Shown piece after piece: positions 1-7,850 of a DNA stretch of 64,000 bases (the stretch's first letter is position 1; every line of letters begins with the position of its first letter). The DNA is from Pseudohoeflea sp964511625. GTDB taxonomy: Bacteria; Pseudomonadota; Alphaproteobacteria; Rhizobiales; Rhizobiaceae. The stretch spans positions 62,001 through 126,000 of the forward strand of contig CAZEJG010000010.1 of NCBI GenBank assembly GCA_964511625.1, in the 5' to 3' direction. Below the pieces are notes generated by a model, which had not been told where the DNA came from, did not search any database, and saw nothing but the letters and a program-made list of their open reading frames with translations. A program made the position numbers and the translations under genes.

Positions 1-356
1 GAGACATCCATCGCCTGCAGATTGCCGGTCGGCCAGACCTTCTTGCAGATCCAGTACTCGATGTCGGCGATGTCGAAACTGTCGGGCTGGGTGGCGGCGC
101 GCTGGGTGACGCTGTCGGAATCGAGCGCCGTCATCTCGAGCGTGAAGCCGAGATCTTCCTTCACCTTCTGCGCCACGTCGTTGAGGTTGGACACGCCGGT
201 ACCGAACTGGCGCAGCGTCACGTCCTTGATGTTCTGTGCCCAGATCGTCGGGAACCCGGTAATGGCGCCCGAACCGATGGCAGCACCGGCCGTCGCCGCC
301 GCACCCTTGAGAACCGAACGCCGGCTGATGCCGTCCTTTGTCTGCTTGCTGGTCAT
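1..356 (-). CDS. Polyamine-type ABC transporter substrate-binding protein (5' part only)
   Basis: This is the N-terminal 118 residues of a periplasmic solute-binding protein; the rest runs off the left edge. Residues 11-18 read SRRSVLKG, a twin-arginine signal, followed by an Ala/Gly-rich hydrophobic stretch, so export is probably by Tat. The start of the mature part (KDVTLRQFGTGVSNLNDVA) resembles PotD/PotF-like binding proteins that deliver spermidine, putrescine or related amines to an inner-membrane importer. It lies 64 bp downstream of the ABC ATPase gene on the same strand, so the two are probably one operon, with permeases expected beyond the edge. The substrate is inferred from family resemblance only. 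Confidence 0.75.
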   Translation of the reverse strand, partial: MTSKQTKDGISRRSVLKGAAATAGAAIGSGAITGFPTIWAQNIKDVTLRQFGTGVSNLNDVAQKVKEDLGFTLEMTALDSDSVTQRAATQPDSFDIADIEYWICKKVWPTGNLQAMDV

Positions 357-420
357 GCTGGAAGCTCCTTTTCCCTCTGGAAGCTGGCCGGCGACGGGAG
401 CGCCGCAAGCCGTGTTTGGC

Positions 421-1407
421 TTATGCCGCGAGTTGGTGGGCGTCCTCCGCCTTCCAGCTGAGGAAGACGGACTGGCCGATTTCGACGGGGTTGCGGAAAT
501 AGGCGGTGTCGCCGACGCTGACCGTCAGTTCCCCCGCCTCGATCGTCTGCACACTGACGTTGACGATGGTCCCGAGATATTCGACGGCGAGAACCTTCGC
601 CGGGATTGCGCCCGGACGCGCCTCGGCCGTGATCTCCATCCGGTCGGTCCGGACCGCGAGCTTGCCTCTGTCGGCACCGAGAATGTTGTGCCCCCCGATG
701 AAACGCGCGACGAATTCGGTCTTCGGCGCATCGAAAACCTGCTGCGGCGGGCCGTCCTGCTCGATCTTGCCGCGGTTCATGACGATGATGTGGTCGGCGA
801 GCGCGAGCGCCTCGTCCTGGCTATGGGTGACATGGATGAAGGAAATCCCGAGTTCCCGCTGCAGCCGCTTGAGTTCGGTCCGCATGCGGATGCGCAGGAA
901 CGGGTCGAGTGCCGAAAGCGGCTCGTCGAGAAGCAGGATCGACGGCTTGGTGATCAGCGCGCGGGCGAGCGCAACACGCTGCTGCTGTCCGCCGGACAAC
1001 TGGTCTGGAAGACGGTCGCCATAGGGCGCCATATCGACGAGGTCGAGGAGTTCACGCGCCTGCTTTTGCCGCGCGGCTTTTTCCACGCCCTTCATCTTCA
1101 GCGAGAAGGCGACGTTGTCGACGACGCTCAGATGCGGAAACAGCGCGTAGCTCTGGAACATCATCGCGGTGCCGCGCCGCGCCGGCGGCAGGTCCGTGAT
1201 ATTGGCCCCGCCATGGACGATATCGCCCGAGCTGACGGATTCATGCCCGGCGATCATCCGCAGCGTCGAGGACTTGCCGCATCCCGACGGGCCGAGCAGG
1301 CAGGTATAGGTGCCATCGGGAATGGACTGGTTGATGGCGTCCACCGCGATGGTGCCGCCGTAGCTCTTCGTCAGCTTGATGAGTTCCAGTGCCGCAGCTT
1401 TCGTCAT
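421..1407 (-). CDS. ABC transporter ATP-binding protein, spermidine/putrescine (PotA) type
   Basis: This 328-residue cytoplasmic ATPase would power an importer. It has Walker A GPSGCGKSS (about residues 39-47), a Q-loop in MMFQSYALF (about 82-90), the signature LSGGQQQRVALARAL (about 137-151) and Walker B ILLLDEP (about 157-163). The remaining ~90 residues form a TOBE-like C-terminal domain, as in PotA, UgpC and MalK-type ATPases. The Tat-exported polyamine-type binding protein immediately downstream favours the PotA branch. A GntR regulator is divergently oriented upstream, across a 254-bp AT-rich gap. Length is normal for the family; the exact substrate is unknown. Confidence 0.88.
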   Translation of the reverse strand: MTKAAALELIKLTKSYGGTIAVDAINQSIPDGTYTCLLGPSGCGKSSTLRMIAGHESVSSGDIVHGGANITDLPPARRGTAMMFQSYALFPHLSVVDNVAFSLKMKGVEKAARQKQARELLDLVDMAPYGDRLPDQLSGGQQQRVALARALITKPSILLLDEPLSALDPFLRIRMRTELKRLQRELGISFIHVTHSQDEALALADHIIVMNRGKIEQDGPPQQVFDAPKTEFVARFIGGHNILGADRGKLAVRTDRMEITAEARPGAIPAKVLAVEYLGTIVNVSVQTIEAGELTVSVGDTAYFRNPVEIGQSVFLSWKAEDAHQLAA

Positions 1408-1661
1408 CGACGCCCTCTCCTTGAGTTCCGCCGATAACTCTGCAATCGTCGTGCCAAATCCGAAATGCAGGCCTAAGTTGTTGGTTTCAAAAGACAGGCC
1501 CGAAGCGGTGAAATTTGATCTCGCTTATTGAGCCCAATTTTTAAGCAGATAGAATACAGAATGAACATAGATTGTATACGATCTTGACATTGTTTGAATC
1601 CCGACAAATTGTTATCTGAAACGAGGCGGTCCACCCGCCAAATCCCATGCCCGAGGCGGCC
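1408..1661. promoter_or_regulatory. Divergent intergenic region with GTATAC-centred palindrome
   Basis: This gap between the ABC ATPase gene (leftward) and a GntR gene (rightward) is clearly more AT-rich than its surroundings. At 1570-1583 it contains an imperfect palindrome centred on GTATAC (GATTGTATACGATC), the kind of short dyad bound by FadR-subfamily GntR proteins. A -35-like TTGACA follows at 1584-1589, pointing to the GntR gene; no convincing -10 box at standard spacing was found. Assignment as an autoregulatory operator is inference. Confidence 0.4.
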
Positions 1662-2390
1662 ATGACCATCGCACCAGCGGATCTCCGAAGTAGTTTCTCC
1701 CTTCCCCCGGGCAAGGCGCTCGAGATCTGCCATCAGCTTGAATCCGCCATCCTCCAGCACCGCTTGCGGCCCGGCATGAAGCTGGCAGAGGACGAAGTCG
1801 GCGACACGTTCGGGGTCAGCCGCACCGTTGCACGCACGGCGTTGCAGGCGCTTGCCCATGGCGGGCTGGTGACGATCGAGCGCAATCGCGGCGCCTTCGT
1901 TTCGCGCCCGACCATCCGCGAGGCGCATGAAGTCTTCGAAGCGCGTGCGCTGATCGAGCCGCGGATCGCACGGATGGCAGCCCGGAACATGACCAAGGAC
2001 GGGCTCGCCGTCCTTCAGCATTACATTGATGCCGAACACGAGATTACCGAGCGCGGCGACATGGGACTTGCATTGCAGCAATCCGGTGCCTTTCACATGG
2101 CGATAGCCGAGATCGCAGACCAGACCATGCTAACCCAGATCCTCCACACGCTGATCTCGCGCTCATCGCTGATCATCGCGCTCTATTGGCGCCGCCGCGA
2201 CACGAGCTGCGAGAGCCACTCGCACCACGCTTTGCTCAAGGCCTTTGCCGACAAGAACGAAAGTGCGGCCGAGGAGATCATGAAAAGCCATATGGTCGAC
2301 CTCCACTCCGGCCTCGACCTCGTCGAGCGCATCGAGGGTGAACCCACACTCGCGGAAGTCTTCCGGAAAGGCGGAGATCAGAGGCAGTAG
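1662..2390 (+). CDS. GntR family transcriptional regulator (FCD/FadR subfamily)
   Basis: This is a 242-residue DNA-binding repressor-type protein. An N-terminal winged helix (about residues 15-80) contains the recognition region FGVSRTVARTALQAL. A C-terminal all-helical FCD ligand domain follows, with metal-site-like Asp/His positions (FHMAIAEIAD, SHSHHALL, MKSHMVDL). I chose ATG 1662 because GAGG lies 5 bases upstream of it; an in-frame ATG at 1647 lacks a near Shine-Dalgarno. The gene diverges from the polyamine-type ABC genes and overlaps the lactonase gene tail-to-tail by 13 bp. It could control the ABC operon, itself, or both. The ligand is unknown. Confidence 0.88.
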   Translation: MTIAPADLRSSFSLPPGKALEICHQLESAILQHRLRPGMKLAEDEVGDTFGVSRTVARTALQALAHGGLVTIERNRGAFVSRPTIREAHEVFEARALIEPRIARMAARNMTKDGLAVLQHYIDAEHEITERGDMGLALQQSGAFHMAIAEIADQTMLTQILHTLISRSSLIIALYWRRRDTSCESHSHHALLKAFADKNESAAEEIMKSHMVDLHSGLDLVERIEGEPTLAEVFRKGGDQRQ

Positions 2391-3199
2391 GCCTTTTTGG
2401 CATTCTCGCCGAAAATCGCCGCCCGCGCGTCCTCGTCCCCGCCGACGAGTTCGAGCGACACCTCGTACCACCGCTCGTAGCTCGCTGCCTCTGTGACGAC
2501 CGGCCAGTCCGAACCCCAGATCAGGCGCTCTGGCCCGAAGGTTTCGAGCAGCCTGTCGCTGTAGGGCCGCAACTCCTCGATCGTCCAGTCCTCGGCGGCT
2601 TCGGTGACAAGGCCAGAGAGCTTGCACCATGCCCCGGTGGTCTCGGCCAACAGCCGCATGTTCGCCGCCCATTCCGCATAGGCGCCGTCGCGGATCTGGG
2701 GCTTCGACGCGTGGTCGATCACCACCCGCATCTCCGGATGGCGCTTGATCAGCGTCTCGAGGTTCTTCAAATGCCGCGGAAACGTGAGCGCGTCGAAGGT
2801 CAGACCGTAGGCGCTCAGGGCCTCGAAGGCCGGCGTCAGGCCCGGTCGCAGCATCCAGTCGTCGTCGGGAATGTCCTGGATCATCGGCCTGAGCCCGACC
2901 AGCTTGTCGTTTTCCGCGAGCCGGTCGATATCGTCCCAGACGGTGGCACTTTCGAAATCCACCCAGCCGACGACCCCGAGGATAAAGTCATTCTCGGCGG
3001 CGAGCGAGAGCATGAATTCGGTTTCGGCCACCGTCGGCGCCGCCTGGACGAGGATCGTGCCGTCGACCCCGGTTGTCTTCATCAGCGGCACCAGGTCTTC
3101 CGGAAGATAGTCCCGGTAGAGCGCCCCGCTCTCCGGCGTCAGCCAGCCATAGTCGCCGCGCCCGCTCATCCAGAAATGCTGGTGCGCATCGATGATCAT
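2378..3199 (-). CDS. Amidohydrolase family protein, probable L-fucono-1,5-lactonase
   Basis: This 273-residue protein of the amidohydrolase superfamily (COG3618 type) begins with the metal-binding motif DAHQHFW (residues 4-10). It also carries DHASKP (mid-protein) and WGSDWPV (about residues 227-233), typical of sugar lactonases. In the proposed route it would open the L-fucono-lactone made by the adjacent dehydrogenase to L-fuconate. It is the last gene of the leftward operon and its start overlaps the fucU stop by one base (TGATG), suggesting translational coupling. Campylobacter jejuni and Burkholderia fucose loci carry the same family next to fucU. The specific lactone is inferred from context. 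Confidence 0.82.
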   Translation of the reverse strand: MIIDAHQHFWMSGRGDYGWLTPESGALYRDYLPEDLVPLMKTTGVDGTILVQAAPTVAETEFMLSLAAENDFILGVVGWVDFESATVWDDIDRLAENDKLVGLRPMIQDIPDDDWMLRPGLTPAFEALSAYGLTFDALTFPRHLKNLETLIKRHPEMRVVIDHASKPQIRDGAYAEWAANMRLLAETTGAWCKLSGLVTEAAEDWTIEELRPYSDRLLETFGPERLIWGSDWPVVTEAASYERWYEVSLELVGGDEDARAAIFGENAKKAYCL

Positions 3200-3627
3200 C
3201 AGGCAATCACACCCTTCTTGAGGATGATGTTGCCGTAAAGCCGGGATTCGCCGGTCTGGATCACGGCATAGGCCTGCTTCGACCGTTCATAGAAGGCGAA
3301 GCGTTCGAGCGTCGCGATCTTCGCCGGATTGTCGGCGGTGGAATCGATGATCTTCTGGAAATCCGCAACCGCCTCGGGGATGGAGTCCGGATCTCCGACC
3401 ACCTGCATGGTCAGCGCCGGATCGTCGACGAAGGTGTCGAGCGGCATCAGCGTGAGCACGGCCCGCAGCACGTCGCTTGCCGAAATGCCGTCGAGCCGGA
3501 TGCAGGTCGGCCCGATGCTCTCGGCCGGAAAATTGGCGTCGGCAATGACGATCTCGTCGCCATGCCCCATGGCGCGCAGCGCATAGAGCAGTTCGGGCGA
3601 CAGGATCGAGGGAATGTTACGCAGCAT
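3199..3627 (-). CDS. fucU: L-fucose mutarotase, RbsD/FucU family
   Basis: This 142-residue cytoplasmic enzyme would interconvert the alpha and beta anomers of L-fucose, supplying the anomer used by the dehydrogenase. FucU hallmarks are GHGDEIVIADANFP (about residues 21-34) with the catalytic-type histidine, and a C-terminal segment TGESRLYGNIILKKGV. Length matches the FucU branch. It overlaps the upstream aldo/keto reductase by 11 bp and the downstream lactonase by 1 bp, so the three are tightly coupled. RbsD-type ribose pyranase is the alternative, but the YGNIILKKGV tail and the neighbours favour FucU. Confidence 0.87.
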   Translation of the reverse strand: MLRNIPSILSPELLYALRAMGHGDEIVIADANFPAESIGPTCIRLDGISASDVLRAVLTLMPLDTFVDDPALTMQVVGDPDSIPEAVADFQKIIDSTADNPAKIATLERFAFYERSKQAYAVIQTGESRLYGNIILKKGVIA

Positions 3628-4675
3628 CGGTCTGTTCTCCAGGCAGGGGCGCGTCGGGGCGGATCAGCCCCTCGGTTCGCAGGTCCCGCCATAGCATATC
3701 CGGTATCGGCCGTTCGAGGAGACCGACATTGGTTTCCACCTCATTCGCGTTCACCGCACCGGGGATGACGGAGCGCACCGCCGGATGTCCCAGCACGAAC
3801 TGAAGCGCCGCGGCGATCAGCGGCGTGTCGTGAGCCTTGCAGACAGCCTCCATCTTCCGGACCTTGTCGAGGATATCGGAAGGCGCAGGCGCATAATTGT
3901 ACCGCGCCCCCTCCAAGGGGCCCGTGGCAAGAATGCCCGAATTGTAGGGTCCGCCGAGAATGATGCCGACATCGCGCTCGACGCAGAGCGGCAGGAAACT
4001 ATCTAGCGCCTCCTGCTCGAGCAGCGTGTAGCGACCTGCCAGCAGGAAGCAGTCGAAGTCGCCGAGACCGAGAAGCTTCTCGCAGACCTGCCACTCGTTC
4101 ACCCCTGCCCCGATCGCGGCAATCTCGCCGGCATCGCGGAGTTCGACGAGCGCGCGATAGCCGCCGCCGTCGAAGAGTTCGCGCACCTTGGCATCGCTCA
4201 TTTCCTGCGAGCCCTGAGAGAACACGCAGACATCATGGACATGCAGGATATCGGCATTGGCAACACCCAGACGTGCCCGGCTGGCCTCGTAGCTGCGCAT
4301 CACGCCGTCATAGGTGTAGTCGAAGACGATGCGCTTCTGAGGCACGTCGACAAAGGCTTCCGGCGTCACCTCGTCGGGTTCGCAATCGAGAAGCAGGCGA
4401 CCGATCTTGGTCGCGAGCACGATGTTGTCACGCCCAAAGCGGGCGATCGCTTCGCCGAACCGGCCTTCCGATCGGCCGAGGCCATATTGGGGCGCCGTGT
4501 CGAAGTGTCGGATACCGGCGTCAAACGCCGCCTGGAGCGCCGACTGCGCGTCTTCCTCGGAGATCTTGCGATAGAGATTGCCGAGCGGCGCGCCGCCGAA
4601 CCCCATCCGGGTCAGGGTCACCGGCGTTTTCGTCCGGCCGTTGAGAAGGATCGTGTCGGAAGCTTTCACGCGCAC
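3617..4675 (-). CDS. Aldo/keto reductase, probable L-fucose (D-threo-aldose) 1-dehydrogenase
   Basis: This is a 352-residue NAD(P)-dependent TIM-barrel oxidoreductase. The AKR catalytic tetrad is visible: Asp and Tyr in FDTAPQYGLGRSE (about residues 58-70), Lys in ATKIGR, and His in ILHVHDV. The sequence fits the D-threo-aldose 1-dehydrogenase group, which oxidises L-fucose at C1 to the lactone. It is first after the GntR gene (8-bp gap) and overlaps fucU by 11 bp. The pairing with mutarotase and lactonase supports oxidation of a free aldose rather than a general detoxifying reductase. Substrate could also be L-galactose or D-arabinose, which share stereochemistry with L-fucose. Confidence 0.83.
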   Translation of the reverse strand: MRVKASDTILLNGRTKTPVTLTRMGFGGAPLGNLYRKISEEDAQSALQAAFDAGIRHFDTAPQYGLGRSEGRFGEAIARFGRDNIVLATKIGRLLLDCEPDEVTPEAFVDVPQKRIVFDYTYDGVMRSYEASRARLGVANADILHVHDVCVFSQGSQEMSDAKVRELFDGGGYRALVELRDAGEIAAIGAGVNEWQVCEKLLGLGDFDCFLLAGRYTLLEQEALDSFLPLCVERDVGIILGGPYNSGILATGPLEGARYNYAPAPSDILDKVRKMEAVCKAHDTPLIAAALQFVLGHPAVRSVIPGAVNANEVETNVGLLERPIPDMLWRDLRTEGLIRPDAPLPGEQTDAA

Positions 4676-4683
4676 TCCATGAT

Positions 4684-5388
4684 CTAGCGAAAGAGTTCGG
4701 GCCGTTCCCGCTCCAGCGGTTCGATGCGCGACATCAGCTGGCCGAGATGAAAGTGCATGGCCGCGCGGGCAGCACTCGCATCGCGGTCGCGGATCGCGTC
4801 CACGATGGCGCGATGTTCGGATATGACTGCGCCGGGACGGCCCGGCTCGGGAAGAATGGCGATACGGGCGCGCTTGAGCGGGATGGAAACGGCGGCAGCC
4901 GTCGAAACGACGCCGGGAAAGCCGGTCAGTTCCATGAGCAGCGCATGAAAATCCTCGTCCGCCTGATAGAAACCGGCCTGATCGCCGTCCTCATGCAACA
5001 TCTCCTGCATGCGCAGGGCCCGGACGAGCTGCGCGAGTTGCTCCTCGCTCCGGCGCTCCGCCACATGCGCGACGGCCGCCAGTTCCACCGCTTCTCGCAG
5101 AAAGGAGGATTCGCGCAGATCCGCCAGAGAGAATCGCGACACCCGCGTTGCCGATTGCGGTATGACGTCGACCAGCCCTTCCGCGGACAGCTTCGCAATC
5201 GCTTCCGAGACCGGCTGACGCGACACGCCAAGCTGTTGACATATAACCGATTTCCGGATCACCGCGCCCGGCTTGTACTGAAGCGTCAGGATCGCATCGC
5301 GCAGAGTCTGGTAGACGCGTTGCGCCAGCGATCCGGACAGATCGTCGATGGCCGACAGGCGCGGCTCCTCTTCCACAATTTCGGACAT
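4684..5388 (-). CDS. GntR family transcriptional regulator of the fucose cluster
   Basis: This 234-residue regulator has an N-terminal GntR winged helix (SLAQRVYQTLRDAILTLQYK, then QQLGVSRQPVSEAIAKL) and a C-terminal FCD ligand domain. I prefer ATG 5388 (MSEIVEEEPR): GAGG is 5 bases upstream, and a plausible -10 box (TAACAT, 5418-5413) would place transcription start near the alternative ATG at 5406, making that start leaderless. The gene heads the leftward operon with the dehydrogenase, mutarotase and lactonase, and it diverges from the dehydratase-transport operon. The perfect palindrome at 5408-5419 covers its -10 box, so it probably represses both arms and is relieved by a pathway intermediate. 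Confidence 0.88.
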   Translation of the reverse strand: MSEIVEEEPRLSAIDDLSGSLAQRVYQTLRDAILTLQYKPGAVIRKSVICQQLGVSRQPVSEAIAKLSAEGLVDVIPQSATRVSRFSLADLRESSFLREAVELAAVAHVAERRSEEQLAQLVRALRMQEMLHEDGDQAGFYQADEDFHALLMELTGFPGVVSTAAAVSIPLKRARIAILPEPGRPGAVISEHRAIVDAIRDRDASAARAAMHFHLGQLMSRIEPLERERPELFR

Positions 5389-5407
5389 GTCCGCCTCGCT
5401 TTTCATG

Positions 5408-5440
5408 CTAACATGTTAGTTGACAGTGCGATCAAGTCAA
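5408..5440. promoter_or_regulatory. Divergent promoter region with 12-bp palindromic GntR operator
   Basis: CTAACATGTTAG at 5408-5419 is a perfect palindrome. On the minus strand TTGACT (5440-5435), a 16-base spacer and TAACAT (5418-5413) form a sigma-70-type promoter for gntR whose -10 lies inside the palindrome. On the plus strand TTGACA (5420-5425) directly abuts the palindrome and may be a -35 for the dehydratase operon, though no good -10 follows. One bound GntR dimer could therefore block both directions. Regulator assignment is inferred from adjacency. Confidence 0.55.
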
Positions 5441-5494
5441 TCTAGTCCTGATCAAATAGCGGTGCGCAAGAGATCGCGACAGGGAGTGATACGG

Positions 5495-7018
5495 GTGAAA
5501 CCAGCAGGCGAAACCATCAGGTTGCACGGCGACGATAACGTCGTCATAGCGCTCGCGGATCTCGAAGCCGGAAGCACCGTCGAAGGCGTTTCCGTCCCCC
5601 TGCCCCAGAAGATCTCCCGCGGCCACAAGATCGCCACGCGGCCCATCGCCGAAGGCGAAAACGTGCTGCGCTATGGTCAGATTATCGGCCAGGCGAAGTC
5701 TGCCATCTCGGCTGGCGAACACATCCACGTCCATAATCTCGGCATGAGCGAGCACAGCCGCGACTACGGTTTCGCCAGTCAGAACGCGCCGCTCGAGCCA
5801 GCCAGCGAAACTCGCACCTTCCAAGGCTACAAGCGCGCAGATGGTCGTGTTGGCACCCGCAACTATCTCGGAGTCCTGACCTCGGTGAACTGTTCCGGTT
5901 CGGTGGCAAGGTTCATCGCCGAGGCCGCGGAAAAATCGGGGCTGCTCGACGACTTCCCGAACATCGACGGCATCGTGCCGATCACCCACGGCACCGGATG
6001 CGGCATGTCGGGCTCGAACGAGGGCTATACCACCCTCTTCCGCACCCTGTCCGGCTATGCCCAGCACCCGAACTTCGGCGGCATCCTGCTCGTCGGCCTC
6101 GGCTGCGAGGTCATGCAGCTCTCCGACCTCGTCGGCGGCAGGCCGATCCGCGCCGACGGGGCACTGCGCTACATGACGATCCAGCATGTCGGCGGCACGC
6201 GGAAAACCATCGAGAAGGGGCTCGAGGAACTGCGCGGCGTCGCCGAGATCGCCAATCGCGCCACCCGCGAGGAGGTGCCGATCTCAAAAATCGTCGTCGG
6301 CATGCAGTGCGGCGGCTCGGACGGCTATTCCGGCATCACCGCCAATCCGGCGCTGGGCCACGCCTCCGATATCCTGGTGCGCCACGGCGGCACCACGATC
6401 CTCTCGGAAACCTCGGAAATCTATGGCGCCGAACATCTCCTCACACGGCGAGCGGCTACCGTCGAGATCGGCGAGAAGCTGATCGAGCGCATCCGTTGGT
6501 GGGAGGACTACACCGCCCGCAACGGCGGCGAGATGGACAACAATCCGAGCCCCGGCAACAAGCGCGGCGGCCTGACCACCATCCTCGAGAAATCCCTCGG
6601 CGCGACCGCCAAGAGCGGCACCGCGCCTTTGAACGGTGTCTACCTCTTCGGCGAAAAGGTCGACACCAACGGCTTCGTCTTCATGGACAGCCCCGGCTTC
6701 GATCCCTGCTCCGTCACCGGCCAGGTCGCGTCCGGCGCCAATCTCATCGTCTTCACGACCGGGCGCGGATCGGTCTCCGGCTGGAAACCGACGCCGGGCA
6801 TCAAGATCGCTACCAATTCCGAAATGTATGCCCGCATGTCCGACGACATGGATTTGAATTGCGGCGACATCGTCACCGAAGGTGTGAGCATCGAGGACAA
6901 GGGCCGCGAACTCTTCGAACTGATGATCCGTGTGGCTTCGGGCGAAAAGACCAAGAGCGAGGAACTCGGCTTCGGCGGAGTGGAATTCGTGCCGTGGCAG
7001 ATCGGCGCGGTTATGTGA
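5495..7018 (+). CDS. UxaA/altronate dehydratase family protein, probable L-fuconate dehydratase
   Basis: This is a 507-residue sugar-acid dehydratase. The N-terminal ~80 residues form a SAF-like domain (TIRLHGDDNVVIAL), and the rest is the UxaA C-terminal domain with GTGCGMSGSNEGY, GLGCEVMQ, GMQCGGSDGYSG and SETSEIYGAEHL, whose cysteines are candidate metal ligands. GTG 5495 is preferred because AGGGAG lies 8 bases upstream; an upstream in-frame extension to 5420 has no ribosome binding site. In this cluster it would convert L-fuconate to 2-keto-3-deoxy-L-fuconate, a step done by enolase-superfamily enzymes in Xanthomonas. The Campylobacter fuc locus also uses UxaA-type proteins, there as separate small and large polypeptides. 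D-altronate dehydration is the alternative. Confidence 0.82.
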   Translation: MKPAGETIRLHGDDNVVIALADLEAGSTVEGVSVPLPQKISRGHKIATRPIAEGENVLRYGQIIGQAKSAISAGEHIHVHNLGMSEHSRDYGFASQNAPLEPASETRTFQGYKRADGRVGTRNYLGVLTSVNCSGSVARFIAEAAEKSGLLDDFPNIDGIVPITHGTGCGMSGSNEGYTTLFRTLSGYAQHPNFGGILLVGLGCEVMQLSDLVGGRPIRADGALRYMTIQHVGGTRKTIEKGLEELRGVAEIANRATREEVPISKIVVGMQCGGSDGYSGITANPALGHASDILVRHGGTTILSETSEIYGAEHLLTRRAATVEIGEKLIERIRWWEDYTARNGGEMDNNPSPGNKRGGLTTILEKSLGATAKSGTAPLNGVYLFGEKVDTNGFVFMDSPGFDPCSVTGQVASGANLIVFTTGRGSVSGWKPTPGIKIATNSEMYARMSDDMDLNCGDIVTEGVSIEDKGRELFELMIRVASGEKTKSEELGFGGVEFVPWQIGAVM

Positions 7019-7059
7019 ATGCAAGCGGTGATGTGAATGAAAGACGTGCGGGGAAACTG

Positions 7060-7812
7060 ATGGGCCAGCTCGACAACAAGACAATCCTGATCACGGCCGC
7101 CGGCCAGGGCATGGGGCGCGCGGCGGCCGTCATGTGCGCGAACGAAGGTGCCACGGTGCATGCCACCGACGTCAATGAAGAAATGCTGGCCTCGCTGAAA
7201 GCCGAAGCGCCGGGAATTGCGACGCGGCGTCTCGACGTGACCGATGCCGCAGCCATTCGCGCGCTTGCCGACGACCTGCCCGATCTGGACGGCCTGTTCA
7301 ATTGCGCGGGCTTCGTCCACCACGGCACCATTCTCGATCTGTCCGACGAGGACTGGGATTTCAGCGTAACGCTCAACGTCACCTCGATGGTGCGCACGAT
7401 CCGGGCGCTGCTGCCCGGCATGTTGCGGCGCTGCGAGGCGACCGGCACGGCCTCGATCGTCAACATGGCCTCCATGGCCTCCTCGATCAAAGGCTTCCCG
7501 AACCGCACCGCCTACGGTGCGACGAAAGCTGCCGTCATCGGCCTGACCAAGGGTGTCGCCGCCGATTTCGTCCGCACCGGCCTGCGCGTCAATTCGCTGT
7601 GCCCGGCCACTGTCGACACGCCGTCCTTGCGCGGCCGTATCGCCGCTGCGGCCGATCCGGTGCAGGCGGAGAAGGATTTTATCGCCCGCCAGCCGCTCGG
7701 CCGGCTCGCGACTGTCGACGACATGACGCCGATGATCCTCTACCTCCTGTCCGACGGCTCGCGCTTCGTGACAGGACAATCCATGGTCGTCGATGGCGGA
7801 GTGACGATCTGA
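7060..7812 (+). CDS. SDR oxidoreductase, probable 2-keto-3-deoxy-L-fuconate dehydrogenase
   Basis: This 250-residue short-chain dehydrogenase has the Rossmann glycine motif TAAGQGMGRA (about residues 13-22), Asn in NCAGF, the active-site Ser in NMASMASS, and YGATK (Tyr-x-x-x-Lys). The segment LCPATVDTPSL is characteristic of the DHRS6/LRA5-like branch that oxidises C4 of 2-keto-3-deoxy-methylpentonates to 2,4-diketo acids. It follows the dehydratase after 41 bp and precedes the ABC genes. The ATG at 7060 starts the Rossmann fold at the normal distance; the same frame stays open far upstream, but that part is only a shadow of the dehydratase gene. Confidence 0.84.
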   Translation: MGQLDNKTILITAAGQGMGRAAAVMCANEGATVHATDVNEEMLASLKAEAPGIATRRLDVTDAAAIRALADDLPDLDGLFNCAGFVHHGTILDLSDEDWDFSVTLNVTSMVRTIRALLPGMLRRCEATGTASIVNMASMASSIKGFPNRTAYGATKAAVIGLTKGVAADFVRTGLRVNSLCPATVDTPSLRGRIAAAADPVQAEKDFIARQPLGRLATVDDMTPMILYLLSDGSRFVTGQSMVVDGGVTI

Positions 7813-7850
7813 GGAGATACTGAAAACCAGGCTTGGGAGGGCCGCGGTTG

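Noticed and set aside
5998..7059. In-frame upstream extension of the SDR gene, giving a 604-residue product
   Set aside because: The extra 354 residues are an out-of-frame reading of the UxaA-type gene; the Rossmann fold starts at the ATG at 7060.
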